NCBI GenBank assembly: GCA_052387115.1
Contig: JBQTJM010000204.1
Coordinates: forward strand, 1-39,946
Length of the DNA stretch: 39,946 bases
Source: JACCXJ01 sp052387115
GTDB taxonomy: Bacteria; Pseudomonadota; Gammaproteobacteria; JACCXJ01
Reading direction: 5' to 3'
Below, in pieces: positions 17,544 through 25,302 of this stretch (its first letter is position 1; every line of letters begins with the position of its first letter). Below the pieces are notes generated by a model, which was not told the DNA's origin, did not search any database, and was given only the letters and a program-made list of their open reading frames with translations. Made by a program: the position numbers and the translations under genes.

Positions 17544-18181
17544 CGGGCGCAACTCTTAGCGCCGCAGAGGAAGGACTCGTTTCTTGCGAGACATGCAGCC
17601 TGTTGTCGCGGCCCGCCAGTGCGGCCGAGCCGGGTTTCTGCCGTCGCTGTGGCGCGCGGCTAGAATTCCGCCGCCACGCCTCAATCCAGTACACATGGGC
17701 GCTCGTCATCGCCGCGGCGATCTGCTACATCCCCGCGAACGCCCTGCCGGTGCTGACCACCAACACGCTGGGGTCCTCCGAGTCCGACACCATCGTGGGC
17801 GGGGTGGTGTTCCTCTACACCTCGGGATCGTGGCCGCTTGCGCTCATCGTGCTGATCGCGAGCGTGATGATCCCGCTCGGCAAGCTGGTCGCGCTCGCCT
17901 ATCTCCTGATCACCGTGCAGCGCGACTCGAGCGAGAGCACCCGCGAGCGGACGCGTCTATATCGCATGGTAGAATTCATCGGCCGGTGGTCGATGCTCGA
18001 CGTGTTCGTCGACACGTTCACCGTTGCCCTCGTGCAGCTCCAGCCACTGATGTCCGTGGAGCCCGGTTCGGGGGTGCTGTTTTTCGCGGCGGTGGTGGTG
18101 CTGACGATGCTTGCGGCCGAGTCCTTCGACCCGCGCCTGATCTGGGATTCCGGTAATCGGAAGCAACGTCGACATGGCTGA
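17540..18181 (+). CDS. pqiA: PqiA/LetA-type inner membrane protein, second half-size copy
   Basis: A 213-residue second PqiA module. It has two CxxC pairs (Cys16/19, Cys34/37) and then membrane helices with 'IPANALPVLTTNTLG', 'VFLYTSGSWPLALIVLIASV' and 'IGRWSMLDVFVDTFTVALVQ', typical of the second PqiA/YebS domain. The likely start is a TTG at 17540 that shares bases with the TGA stop of the first copy (TTGA), a classic coupling overlap. Its own stop overlaps the PqiB start by 8 bp. The same frame stays open far upstream across the first copy, but that stretch is an antiphase shadow. Same role as its neighbour in envelope lipid transport. Confidence 0.85.
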   Translation: MTGATLSAAEEGLVSCETCSLLSRPASAAEPGFCRRCGARLEFRRHASIQYTWALVIAAAICYIPANALPVLTTNTLGSSESDTIVGGVVFLYTSGSWPLALIVLIASVMIPLGKLVALAYLLITVQRDSSESTRERTRLYRMVEFIGRWSMLDVFVDTFTVALVQLQPLMSVEPGSGVLFFAAVVVLTMLAAESFDPRLIWDSGNRKQRRHG

Positions 18182-19841
18182 CGACACCGACAGGGACAAC
18201 CTGCCGCAGGCCGCGGTCGTGCCGCCGAAACGCACGCGGGTCTCGATCGTCTGGATCATCCCGATCCTCGCCGCGGTGGTGGCCATCGGGATCGCGATCC
18301 AGCGCGTCATGACCGAAGGCCCGACCATCACCATCGTGTTCGCGGCCGCCGAAGGCATCGAGGCCGGCAAGACCTTCGTCAAGTACAAGGACGTGAACAT
18401 CGGCCAGGTGACGGAGGTGCAGCTTGCCGAGAACTACTCCAAGGTGGAAGTGACCGCGAAGATCGCCAAGAGTGCGGCGGGTCTGATGGTGGAGGACGCG
18501 AAGTTCTGGGTCGTCGAGCCGCGCATTACCCTGGGCGGAGTCTCGGGGCTCAGTACCCTCCTCTCGGGCAACTACATCGGGTTCGAAGCCGGCAAGTCTG
18601 CCAAGGCGCAGCGCAGGTTCACCGGGCACGACGTGCAACCCACCATCACCGACCAACCGGGCCGGAAGTTCGTACTGAAGGCCCACGACCTGGGGTCGTT
18701 GGGGATCGGTGCGCCGATCTACTATCGGCGCCTGCAGGTCGGTCAGGTCGCGGCGCACAATCTCGCGGCCGACGGCAAGTCGGTCGAGATCACGGTGTTC
18801 GTCAACGCGCCCTACGACAAGTACGTCAATCCGGAGACGCGCTTCTGGAACGCGAGTGGAATCGACGTCTCGGTCGGCGCCGATGGACTGGACGTTCGCA
18901 CGGAGTCGTTGCTGGCGCTGCTCGCGGGCGGTCTCGCGTTCGATACGCCCTCCTTCGTGGCACCGGACGAGCCGGCCGCCGAGAACACCGCGTTCCAGCT
19001 CTACCCCGACCGGGCCACGGCGATGAAGCAGCCGGACGCTATCGCCAGGCGCTATGTGCTCTATTTCACCGAGTCGGTGCGGGGGCTGGAGGTGGGGGCG
19101 CCGGTGACCTTGTTCGGCTTTCCGGTGGGCGAGGTCACCGAAGTCGGTCTGACTTTCGACCCCGCCACGCTGGTTTTTGGCCCGCGTGCGAACATCACGT
19201 TCTTCTTCGAGCGTGCCGTTGAACTGTTGTCCTCACAGGAAAAAGCTGCCGTCGAAACCATGGCGGAGCAGAGCGCAGAAGCCCGCCTGAAGATGGTGCG
19301 TCGCGCCGTGGAGGAGGATGGCTTGCGCGCGCAGTTGCAAAGCGGCAACCTGCTCACTGGGGAGCTCTACGTCGCGTTCGAGTATTTCCCGAAGGAGCCC
19401 AAGCCGCAAATCGACTGGAGCAAGGACCCGCTGGAGCTACCGGTGGTGCGGGGCGGGGTCGCGGACATCGAGTCGAAGCTCGACAGCATCCTCACCAAGA
19501 TCGATAGCATGCCGATCGACGCGATCGGCACCGACCTCAGGAAGGCGTTCGCGACGCTCGATGAGACGCTGAAGGAGGCGGCCCATCTCGTGAAGCAGGT
19601 CGACGTCGATACCGTCCCCGAGCTAAAGACGACCCTCGCGGAACTGCGCCGCATGATGGCCACCGCCGACCGCGTTCTCAAGGACACGGACGCGACCCTC
19701 CTCGGCAAGGACGCCCCGGCTCAGCAGGGGCTTCGCGACGCCCTGGAGGAGGTGACCCGCGCCGCGCGTTCGGTCCGCCTGCTGACGGACGAGCTCGAGC
19801 GCCACCCCGAAGCACTGATCCGCGGTAAGACCGAGGAGTAG
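18174..19841 (+). CDS. pqiB: PqiB-type MCE (MlaD) domain protein
   Basis: A 555-residue protein with one N-terminal membrane helix ('VSIVWIIPILAAVVAIGIAI', residues ~23-42) and three MCE/MlaD domains beginning near residues 51 ('TITIVFAAAEGIEAGKTFVK'), 166 ('FVLKAHDLGSLGIGAPIYYR') and 292 ('YVLYFTESVRGLEVGAPVTL'). A C-terminal helical stretch follows (~430-545), expected to form the coiled tunnel. PqiB hexamers bridge the periplasm between PqiA in the inner membrane and the PqiC lipoprotein at the outer membrane. Length and domain count match E. coli PqiB (546 residues). ATG 18174 overlaps the end of the second pqiA and the pqiC start lies 3 bp after its stop. Confidence 0.93.
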   Translation: MADDTDRDNLPQAAVVPPKRTRVSIVWIIPILAAVVAIGIAIQRVMTEGPTITIVFAAAEGIEAGKTFVKYKDVNIGQVTEVQLAENYSKVEVTAKIAKSAAGLMVEDAKFWVVEPRITLGGVSGLSTLLSGNYIGFEAGKSAKAQRRFTGHDVQPTITDQPGRKFVLKAHDLGSLGIGAPIYYRRLQVGQVAAHNLAADGKSVEITVFVNAPYDKYVNPETRFWNASGIDVSVGADGLDVRTESLLALLAGGLAFDTPSFVAPDEPAAENTAFQLYPDRATAMKQPDAIARRYVLYFTESVRGLEVGAPVTLFGFPVGEVTEVGLTFDPATLVFGPRANITFFFERAVELLSSQEKAAVETMAEQSAEARLKMVRRAVEEDGLRAQLQSGNLLTGELYVAFEYFPKEPKPQIDWSKDPLELPVVRGGVADIESKLDSILTKIDSMPIDAIGTDLRKAFATLDETLKEAAHLVKQVDVDTVPELKTTLAELRRMMATADRVLKDTDATLLGKDAPAQQGLRDALEEVTRAARSVRLLTDELERHPEALIRGKTEE

Positions 19842-19844
19842 ATA

Positions 19845-20435
19845 ATGATGCGCCGTCTTGCCGCCATCGCCACCCTGTGCGCCCTCGCCGCCCTCGCGGC
19901 CGGGTGCGCGTCCCCGCCGTCGCGCTTCTACACCTTGAGCGGCACCACGACGCCCGCCGCGACGTCATCAACCGTCTCCGTGGCCGTCGGACCGGTGTCG
20001 ATACCCGCCGAGGTCGACCGCCCCGAGATCGTGGTCAGCACGGGCCCGAACCAGGTGCAGTTGGACGAGTTCAATCGCTGGGCGTCACCGCTGGAGAACA
20101 ACATGGCGCGCGTGATCGCCGAGAACCTCGTCGCGATGCTCGGCACGCCGCGTGTGAGCTTGTTTCCGCAGGCATTGAGCGCGGACGCCGATTATCGCGT
20201 CGCGATCGAGGTGCAAAGCTTCCGATCGGTGCCGGGCGAGGCGGCCGTGCTGGACGCGGTCTGGACCGTGCGCCGGGCGCAGGACGGCAGAACGGAGACG
20301 CGGCGCACCAGCGTGCGCGAGGCGGTCCAGGAGAACGGCTACGATGCGCTCGCCGCCGCTCACAGCCGCGCGCTCGCACGCATGAGCCGGGACATCGCCG
20401 ACGCCGTGCGTGCGCTCGATCGTTCCGGGCAGTAG
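19845..20435 (+). CDS. pqiC: PqiC-type outer membrane lipoprotein (ABC-type auxiliary, DUF330)
   Basis: A 196-residue lipoprotein. The signal peptide ends in lipobox 'LAAGC' (Cys21), followed by 'SRFYTLSG', the standard opening of the PqiC/DUF330 family. 'VGPVSIPAEVDRPEIV' and 'WASPLENNMARVIAENLVAM' are conserved family blocks. It docks PqiB at the outer membrane. It starts 3 bp after pqiB with ATG ATG in tandem; either could serve. It completes the pqiA-pqiA-pqiB-pqiC operon. Confidence 0.9.
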   Translation: MMRRLAAIATLCALAALAAGCASPPSRFYTLSGTTTPAATSSTVSVAVGPVSIPAEVDRPEIVVSTGPNQVQLDEFNRWASPLENNMARVIAENLVAMLGTPRVSLFPQALSADADYRVAIEVQSFRSVPGEAAVLDAVWTVRRAQDGRTETRRTSVREAVQENGYDALAAAHSRALARMSRDIADAVRALDRSGQ

Positions 20436-20524
20436 GCGCAGGCGCGCGACGTGCAATTTGCAATCGTCTCCATCGGCCCCTCGACTCCTCAGCGAATGAG
20501 GGGCGTGCGGCGGCGGGCACGCGG

Positions 20525-22012
20525 GTGAACGGCGACACACGCCGGCGTCGCGGCGGATGGCTCGCCCTCGCGCTGGGGCTCATAGCGCTCGTTGCCGCCC
20601 TGTGGGTCGCCTTCACGAGCACTCGTCCGCCTGCCAGGCACGTCACCCTCACTTCCGGAGTCGAGGGCACCAGTCGCGCCGTGGTCGCGCACGCCCTCGC
20701 GCGCGAGGTCTCGGCGCTCGGCACCGAGGTGGAGGTCGTCGAGCAGGCGGGCACGGAGGCGGAGCTCTCTGGTGTCGACTCGGGGAGCATCGACTTCGCG
20801 CTCGTGTCCGGCGCGTACCGGATCGAGCGCTACCCTCACGTCCGGCAGGTCGCGCCGCTCTATGTCGAGGCCCTCCATCTGCTGGTGAAGGAGGAGCACG
20901 CCGGATCGGTCGGTGCGACCCTCGCCGGCCTGCGCGGACGCGTGGTCGACATCGGTCCGCACGATGCGGCAACCGAGGGTCTGGCCGTCGCCGTCCTTGC
21001 CTTCTCGGGGGTGCCCCTCGCGGACGGCACGGCGACCGGAGGCGTCGCCGTCCGCTCGCTCGAGCTCGCCGATCTCGAGGCGCTCGTCGAGCGCGGCGAT
21101 CGCGAGGCGCTGCCGGACGCCGTCTTCCACCTCGCCACCGTGCCGTCGAAGGTCGCGCAGAAGCTGGTGCGCTCGGGGAAATATCGCCTCGTGCCACTCC
21201 CCTTCGCCGATGCCTTCCGCTTGTCGGCGCTGGTCACTGAGGATCTGACGGATGGCCTGGCGAGGGAGATCGAGCGTCCCTTCGTGGTCGACACCGTGAT
21301 CCCCGGGTTTGCGTACGGGACCGATCCAGCCTCGCCGCCGGCGCCACTGCAAACGTTGGGGACACGGCTGCTCCTGGTCTGCCACGAGCGCGTATCCCCC
21401 GAGACCGTCGCACGCTTCCTCGACGCCACCTTCACCTCCCGCTTCGCGCACGTGGTCGAGCCTCCCCTGAACCGCTCCGTGCTCGCGTTGCCGCAGCGGC
21501 TCGAGCTGCATCCCGGAACGATCGCCTTCGTCAACCGGGACAAATCCATCATCACGGCGGACAGCGTCAACGACCTCGCCAACACGGTGAGTGTTCTCGG
21601 TGCGCTCGTCGGCGGCTCGATCTTCCTCGGGAGAGCGTGGCGGCAACGAAGGCAAGCCCGGACGGACGATCTGTTCGGGGCGTACATGCTGCGCGTGGCC
21701 GAGGTGGAGCGGAAGGCCGTGGAGCTCGAGCTCTCCGCGAGCAGGGATCTCCGGCCGGTGATCTCGCTTCAGCGCGATCTGCTCCAGCTCCAGAGCGAAG
21801 CGCTCGAGCGCTTCGCGGCCGGCGAGCTGGGCAACCAGGCAACGCTCTCGGACCTCCTGGCGCCGGTGAACGCGGCACGCAACCACGTCGGAGATCTCCT
21901 CCTGCACCTCCGAGAGGACATCGAGGAGATGGCGCAGGCGGAAGGCCGGAGCCACGGAGCGGTCTGGGCCGAGGCCGTCGCGAAGGCCCGGAAGGCAGAG
22001 CCGAGCTCGTGA
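20525..22012 (+). CDS. TAXI-family solute-binding protein, membrane-anchored
   Basis: A 495-residue protein. A GTG at 20525 opens 'VNGDTRRRRGGWLALALG' with one membrane helix (~residues 11-32). A TAXI/NMT1-type binding domain follows (~38-330): 'RHVTLTSGVEGTSRAVVAHA', 'IDFALVSGAYRIER', 'YVEALHLLVKEEHAG', 'GRVVDIGPHDAATEG'. A second helix ('LANTVSVLGALVGGSIFLG', ~360-380) leads to a coiled-coil cytoplasmic tail. TAXI proteins normally feed TRAP transporters, but no TRAP permease is nearby, and two-helix TAXI proteins of this type are often orphan. It lies 89 bp after pqiC; a weak 7-bp hairpin (20476-20504) falls between them. Start is uncertain because the ribosome site is poor. Confidence 0.75.
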   Translation: MNGDTRRRRGGWLALALGLIALVAALWVAFTSTRPPARHVTLTSGVEGTSRAVVAHALAREVSALGTEVEVVEQAGTEAELSGVDSGSIDFALVSGAYRIERYPHVRQVAPLYVEALHLLVKEEHAGSVGATLAGLRGRVVDIGPHDAATEGLAVAVLAFSGVPLADGTATGGVAVRSLELADLEALVERGDREALPDAVFHLATVPSKVAQKLVRSGKYRLVPLPFADAFRLSALVTEDLTDGLAREIERPFVVDTVIPGFAYGTDPASPPAPLQTLGTRLLLVCHERVSPETVARFLDATFTSRFAHVVEPPLNRSVLALPQRLELHPGTIAFVNRDKSIITADSVNDLANTVSVLGALVGGSIFLGRAWRQRRQARTDDLFGAYMLRVAEVERKAVELELSASRDLRPVISLQRDLLQLQSEALERFAAGELGNQATLSDLLAPVNAARNHVGDLLLHLREDIEEMAQAEGRSHGAVWAEAVAKARKAEPSS

Positions 22013-22185
22013 GCCCATCGAGCGTCCAACGTGACGATTGCATTGCACCGGGCGGAGTGGCAATCTGGGGCGGCGGCTTTGGTGGCGGGGCTTCCGATCG
22101 CTCCCGCCGCTGAGGAGCGCGAACCTGGCGTGCACGCTAAGCAACGCACGATCAAAAGAATCCAACATAGAAGAGGAGATCGAAC

Positions 22186-22521
22186 ATGAAAAGCAGGGTT
22201 CGTATGGCAACGGTTTGCTGTGGCTTCGCCGTGGTTACGCTCGCCGCAGGCTGCGCGATGCAAGAAAAGCAGACTTTGGAGAGCCTCGATCAGCCCATCA
22301 ACTGCGCCACGGCCGAAGGCGACATCCGGGTACTCCAGGGCGAAAAGACTCACGTAGCCCAGCAGATCGCCTCGGGTTTGTCAGCGGTTGCCCCCGCCGG
22401 CATCGTCATGGGCCTTGTCACCGGCACTGAGGGGACGAAGCTGCAGGTGGCCACCGGCGACTACAACACGCAGATCGACCAGAGAATCGCTGCGATCCAG
22501 TCGACCTGCCAAGTACAGTAG
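22186..22521 (+). CDS. small lipoprotein
   Basis: A 111-residue protein with a signal peptide and lipobox 'TLAAGC' (Cys24). ATG 22186 follows an AGAGGAGA site at good spacing. The mature part is short, with two Cys residues ('INCATAEGD' and 'QSTCQVQ' at the end) that could pair. A weakly hydrophobic Gly/Ala stretch lies at ~66-85 ('GLSAVAPAGIVMGLVTG') and a Gln-rich helix near the end. I do not recognise the family; similar small lipoproteins often sit beside sulfatase or DUF1254 clusters, as here. Envelope location is well supported, function unknown. Confidence 0.8.
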   Translation: MKSRVRMATVCCGFAVVTLAAGCAMQEKQTLESLDQPINCATAEGDIRVLQGEKTHVAQQIASGLSAVAPAGIVMGLVTGTEGTKLQVATGDYNTQIDQRIAAIQSTCQVQ

Positions 22522-22619
22522 GGCGCGGTTCCAGGGAGGCGCAGGCCGATGGTCAGTTCGTTGAGCGAGCGTCTTGTGCTTCCGGCGCCGTGGACAGCAC
22601 GCACGCGCCAAGGAGGGGA

Positions 22620-22800
22620 GGCCGCATGAAAGAAACAAGGGTGGCCAAGGGCACCCTCATGGTCAACGGCCAGCAGGTGGCTGAGGGGGCGATCGAGAGA
22701 ACCCAAGCGATGACCTTCTCTGCGGACGAGACCGCCGACGTGGGCATCGGCCTCGATACTCCGGTCGTCGAGGACATCGGCTCCGAGGCCAAGTCCAAGT
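22620..22800 (+). pseudogene. arylsulfatase C-terminal fragment
   Basis: Forward text 'KGTLMVNGQQVAEGAIERTQ', then 'FSADETADVGIGLDTPVVED', is the conserved C-terminal beta-sandwich of type I arylsulfatases ('G.L.VNGK.VA.G.I..T....S.DET.DVG.D.G.PV..DY'). The intact sulfatase at 25303 has the equivalent 'LSVDGKEVARKAIPHTIPAL'. No sulfatase precedes it; it is open with a foreign tail after ~residue 70 (see 22800-22943). Remnant of a second sulfatase gene. Confidence 0.6.
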
Positions 22801-22943
22801 TCACTTCACTCAGCCTTGTTCGTGTGCGCGTTGTGACCTCGGGTGCGATCCTCCTGATCCTGGAGATGAACAGCCCGTTCGCGGGGTTGATGAAAATCTC
22901 GAGCGCTCCGATGCGCGACGCGCTCGCCAATCTCGGGCAGTAG
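22800..22943 (+). pseudogene. DUF4239 (bestrophin-like) C-terminal fragment fused to the sulfatase remnant
   Basis: In the same frame as the sulfatase fragment, the last ~45 residues read 'TSGAILLILEMNSPFAGLMK' and 'ISSAPMRDALANLGQ', matching the extreme C-terminus of DUF4239 membrane proteins ('GAI.LIL.L..PF.GLI.IS.APLR.AL..LGQ'). The two pieces form one open frame (22590-22943), so a chimeric peptide could be made, though neither part should fold alone. Confidence 0.5.
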
Positions 22944-23033
22944 GACGGGAGCGCTTGATGCCCCACACGAGACCTCGAAGAGTCATGCCGATGTTCATCG
23001 CGAGAGGTCGGCCAAGTCAGGGGGATCCAACGG

Positions 23034-24071
23034 TCACTTCACTTTTCCTCGCACTGTCTCGAGGTGCTTGGCGAGTCGTGCCGCGATTTCCTTTCGTGCC
23101 ACCGAACGCTTGATCCCGGATGCGAAGCCCAACACCTCGTCCGTGAACGTGTGATTGATCGCGAAGACGAGCCACCGTTGGTCGTAAGGCACGACACCGA
23201 CCAGTGTCAGCATGGAGTTGTAGCCCTGCGAAGCATAGAAATGCAGATCCGCGCCGATTGCACGGTCGGGGAATTCCTGACGCACTTCGCTGCTGAGCGC
23301 GACGACTTCGACGCCTTGAAAGGGCGCGTCGAGCCGAAAATAGCTGCGTGAGCCGCGCTCCATGGGACCGCCTTGGCGCAGACGATCCAGAAAGCCGGGG
23401 TAGTCATCGGCGAGCAGCGCCAGGGAACGTAGTGCGGATTCAAGTTCCCGATCCGGGCGAACCGGATCACGCTTCGCGCGCTGATACGGTTCGATGCCCG
23501 CGATGCCAGCGCTGATGAAGCTGCCAAGCCGCTTCGCCAGCACTTGCGCCATTGCCTGAGAGATCGGATCTGCCGATCCCGAACCTCCACTGCGAAAGGA
23601 TGTCGCTTCACTCGGGCTGAGATTGAGGATCTTCAGCGGATCGCGCCTGATCCGTTCGACTTCGCCCGCGGATGAAAAACGAAAGGTCGCAAGTGCGTTC
23701 GCCGTATCGGCGCCCAGCACTTTGAAACGAGTGACCTGATGAGCTCGAAAGAAAGTATCGACATGCAGAAAAGCGTCGATCACGGCATCCGCATCGACCG
23801 CATTGACCAGCAGCATGGCGCCGACCGCGGCGACCTCCTCCGGGAACTGTTCCCCCGCGGTTAGTCCGCTTTGGAGCACACCACCCTTTTCGAGTACAGC
23901 CCCCCGATCGCCGGGCTTGAAGCCCAGATAGTGCAACAACTCCGAGGCGAGCGGGTGCACTGAGGCAGTGGTAGCTGCAGCACACAACGGCATCACGAGC
24001 AAAGCCAGGCACGCCGCCACGAGAAGGCGATGTCGCAGTGCTGCTTCAGATCGAAGTGTACGTTGCGTCAT
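23034..24071 (-). CDS. secreted protein of unknown function
   Basis: A 345-residue protein. ATG 24071 is preceded by a strong GGAGGTAAG site; an upstream extension in the same frame is not protein-like. A signal peptide ('LLVAACLALLVMPLCAAATT') ends near residue 36. The mature part is soluble, with a helical start ('HPLASELLHYLGFKPGDRGA') and later 'SYFRLDAPFQGVEVVALSSE' and 'GYNSMLTLVGVVPYDQRWLV'. The C-terminus is basic ('RKEIAARLAKHLETVRGKVK'). I do not recognise a family. It stands alone, in the opposite direction to the lipoprotein and sulfatase fragments on its left, and close to the large hairpin at 24275 on its right. Confidence 0.75.
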   Translation of the reverse strand: MTQRTLRSEAALRHRLLVAACLALLVMPLCAAATTASVHPLASELLHYLGFKPGDRGAVLEKGGVLQSGLTAGEQFPEEVAAVGAMLLVNAVDADAVIDAFLHVDTFFRAHQVTRFKVLGADTANALATFRFSSAGEVERIRRDPLKILNLSPSEATSFRSGGSGSADPISQAMAQVLAKRLGSFISAGIAGIEPYQRAKRDPVRPDRELESALRSLALLADDYPGFLDRLRQGGPMERGSRSYFRLDAPFQGVEVVALSSEVRQEFPDRAIGADLHFYASQGYNSMLTLVGVVPYDQRWLVFAINHTFTDEVLGFASGIKRSVARKEIAARLAKHLETVRGKVK

Positions 24072-24659
24072 GTCCTTACCTCCGAAGTATTCGCCCGGCG
24101 TGCAGTAGTGCTCGGACCATGACAGCGACGATGACCACGTTGATGCTGAATGTGACGACCCGCAACAGCGTCGCGCCACGCGTATAGATACTTACGTTCC
24201 AAATGTTGAACACAACAACTCAAACAATTTCTATTTCATGTGCAAATTCAATAAGCTGTCAGCGCCAGCTTATTCCCTCCCCCCGGGGAGGGGGAGGGCT
24301 AGGGTGGGCGTTGAGCGTCGCGGCTCCGTCATTCCGATCGGACGCGCTCGACCCCCATCCTAACCTTCCCCCTTCCAGGGGGAAGGGACGACGAATTTCA
24401 AATGTCTTTGGCTAGATCTCAAACGGAATATAGATACTGCCACTGATGCTCTCGTCATCGAGAGGTTTAATGCGTCACGGAGCCGATGCACGTATGTACG
24501 GTAGTCCTTTTCACCGCAGAAGCAGGTTCGCGGTTGTGGCCTAGTTGCACTAGGCGCAGGGGTAGGCCATCGACGCGGCGCGGCAGGTAAAATACAAACA
24601 AAGCGACCCTGGCCCTGCGCAAGCCGCCCTGCCGTGCACTGTCAGACTGAAATACGCGG
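24072..24659. other. intergenic stretch
   Basis: 588 bp with no convincing reading frame. Besides the large hairpin it has AT-rich patches (24195-24255, 24420-24450) that may hold promoter sequence for the leftward secreted-protein gene. Confidence 0.4.
24275..24387. repeat. long imperfect inverted repeat (REP/MITE-like hairpin)
   Basis: Left arm 24275-24318 ('ccctccccccggggaggggg...tagggtgggcgttgagcg') and right arm 24344-24387 are inverted copies with a ~25-bp spacer. Each arm is itself palindromic in its C/G run, so a branched cruciform is possible. It lies in a 590-bp gap that otherwise shows no gene. A half copy lies at 7590-7622 at the end of the stress-protein gene. Confidence 0.7.
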
Positions 24660-24899
24660 TCACTTCATTTTCTTTAATTTCTGCAATGCCTGGGCGCAAC
24701 CGACCGTTAGCTCTTCCTTTTGTGCCATCAGGCACGCCTTGATCTGACCGCCACCCGGTTCCACGTTTGGGCAGAGCCTCTCTATGTCGGGCTTACAATA
24801 GGTTTTGAGCGCTTGAATTTCCGCCTCTAGCCCTCCCGCGAACGTGGACATGGTAGCAGATACCAAGAATAATAGGGTTGTCGTACGAACGATCATCAT
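24660..24899 (-). CDS. small secreted Cys-rich-repeat protein
   Basis: A 79-residue protein. A signal peptide ('MIVRTTTLLFLVSATMSTFA') is followed by one cysteine-rich repeat of the Cys_rich_FGFR/GLG1 kind: 'YCKPDIERLCPNVEPGGGQI' and 'KACLMAQKEELTVGCAQAL', with four Cys in the standard C-x7-C-x12-C-x10-C-like spacing. GAGGAG lies upstream of tandem ATGs at 24899/24896. Such small periplasmic proteins are common in Proteobacteria; the function is unknown. It ends with Lys-rich 'KLKKMK'. Same direction as the DUF1254 fragment and the sulfatase to its right. Confidence 0.82.
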   Translation of the reverse strand: MMIVRTTTLLFLVSATMSTFAGGLEAEIQALKTYCKPDIERLCPNVEPGGGQIKACLMAQKEELTVGCAQALQKLKKMK

Positions 24900-24974
24900 T
24901 GGAGTCTCCTCAAATGGTTGTGGTTAGTGTGGTGGAGGGTTTCGCAATCACCGTTACTTCGCTGGGTGTTGCAT

Positions 24975-25127
24975 TTATGGGTTGACTTCGCCCACCAGCG
25001 GAAAGCCGTAGACATAGGCCTCCTTGACGATGGCGCGGGCCTCGGCTGGGGTGATGTCCGCGGCGCGGGCCGTGAAGGTGAGCGTCAGCGCGAAGCCGAG
25101 CGAAGTCAGGATGGTTCTTGTTTTCAT
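24975..25127 (-). pseudogene. DUF1254 protein, N-terminal 50 residues only
   Basis: Minus-strand ATG 25127 opens 'MKTRTILTSLGFALTLTFTA', a signal peptide, then 'DITPAEARAIVKEAYVYGFP' and 'LVGEVNP' followed by TAA. 'EA..I.KEAY.YGFPLV' is the start of DUF1254 proteins (normally ~350-480 residues). The rest of the gene is absent; the sequence after the stop shows no family match. A 50-residue secreted peptide could still be made. Confidence 0.65.
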
Positions 25128-25302
25128 AGATGATGAGCCGGTGAGCAACGCCGATGTGACGTCGCCAGCGAGTGCCAGTAGATGGAATGTGTTCGGATGG
25201 GTTTCATAGGGTTGATGGTGGGTTTGATTTGGTTTGGGACGAACAGACTACTAAGATGCTCGCGGATACGTATTGAGCCGGCGAGCTTGTTGATTGGTTG
25301 GA

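Noticed and set aside
16913..18181. A 422-codon forward frame spanning both pqiA genes
   Set aside because: Only its last 213 codons (from 17540) match PqiA; the upstream part is an Arg/Gly/Ala-rich antiphase reading of the first pqiA.
20489..22210. Long minus-strand frame opposite the TAXI gene
   Set aside because: Low-complexity charged product with no family features; the forward strand encodes a recognisable binding protein.
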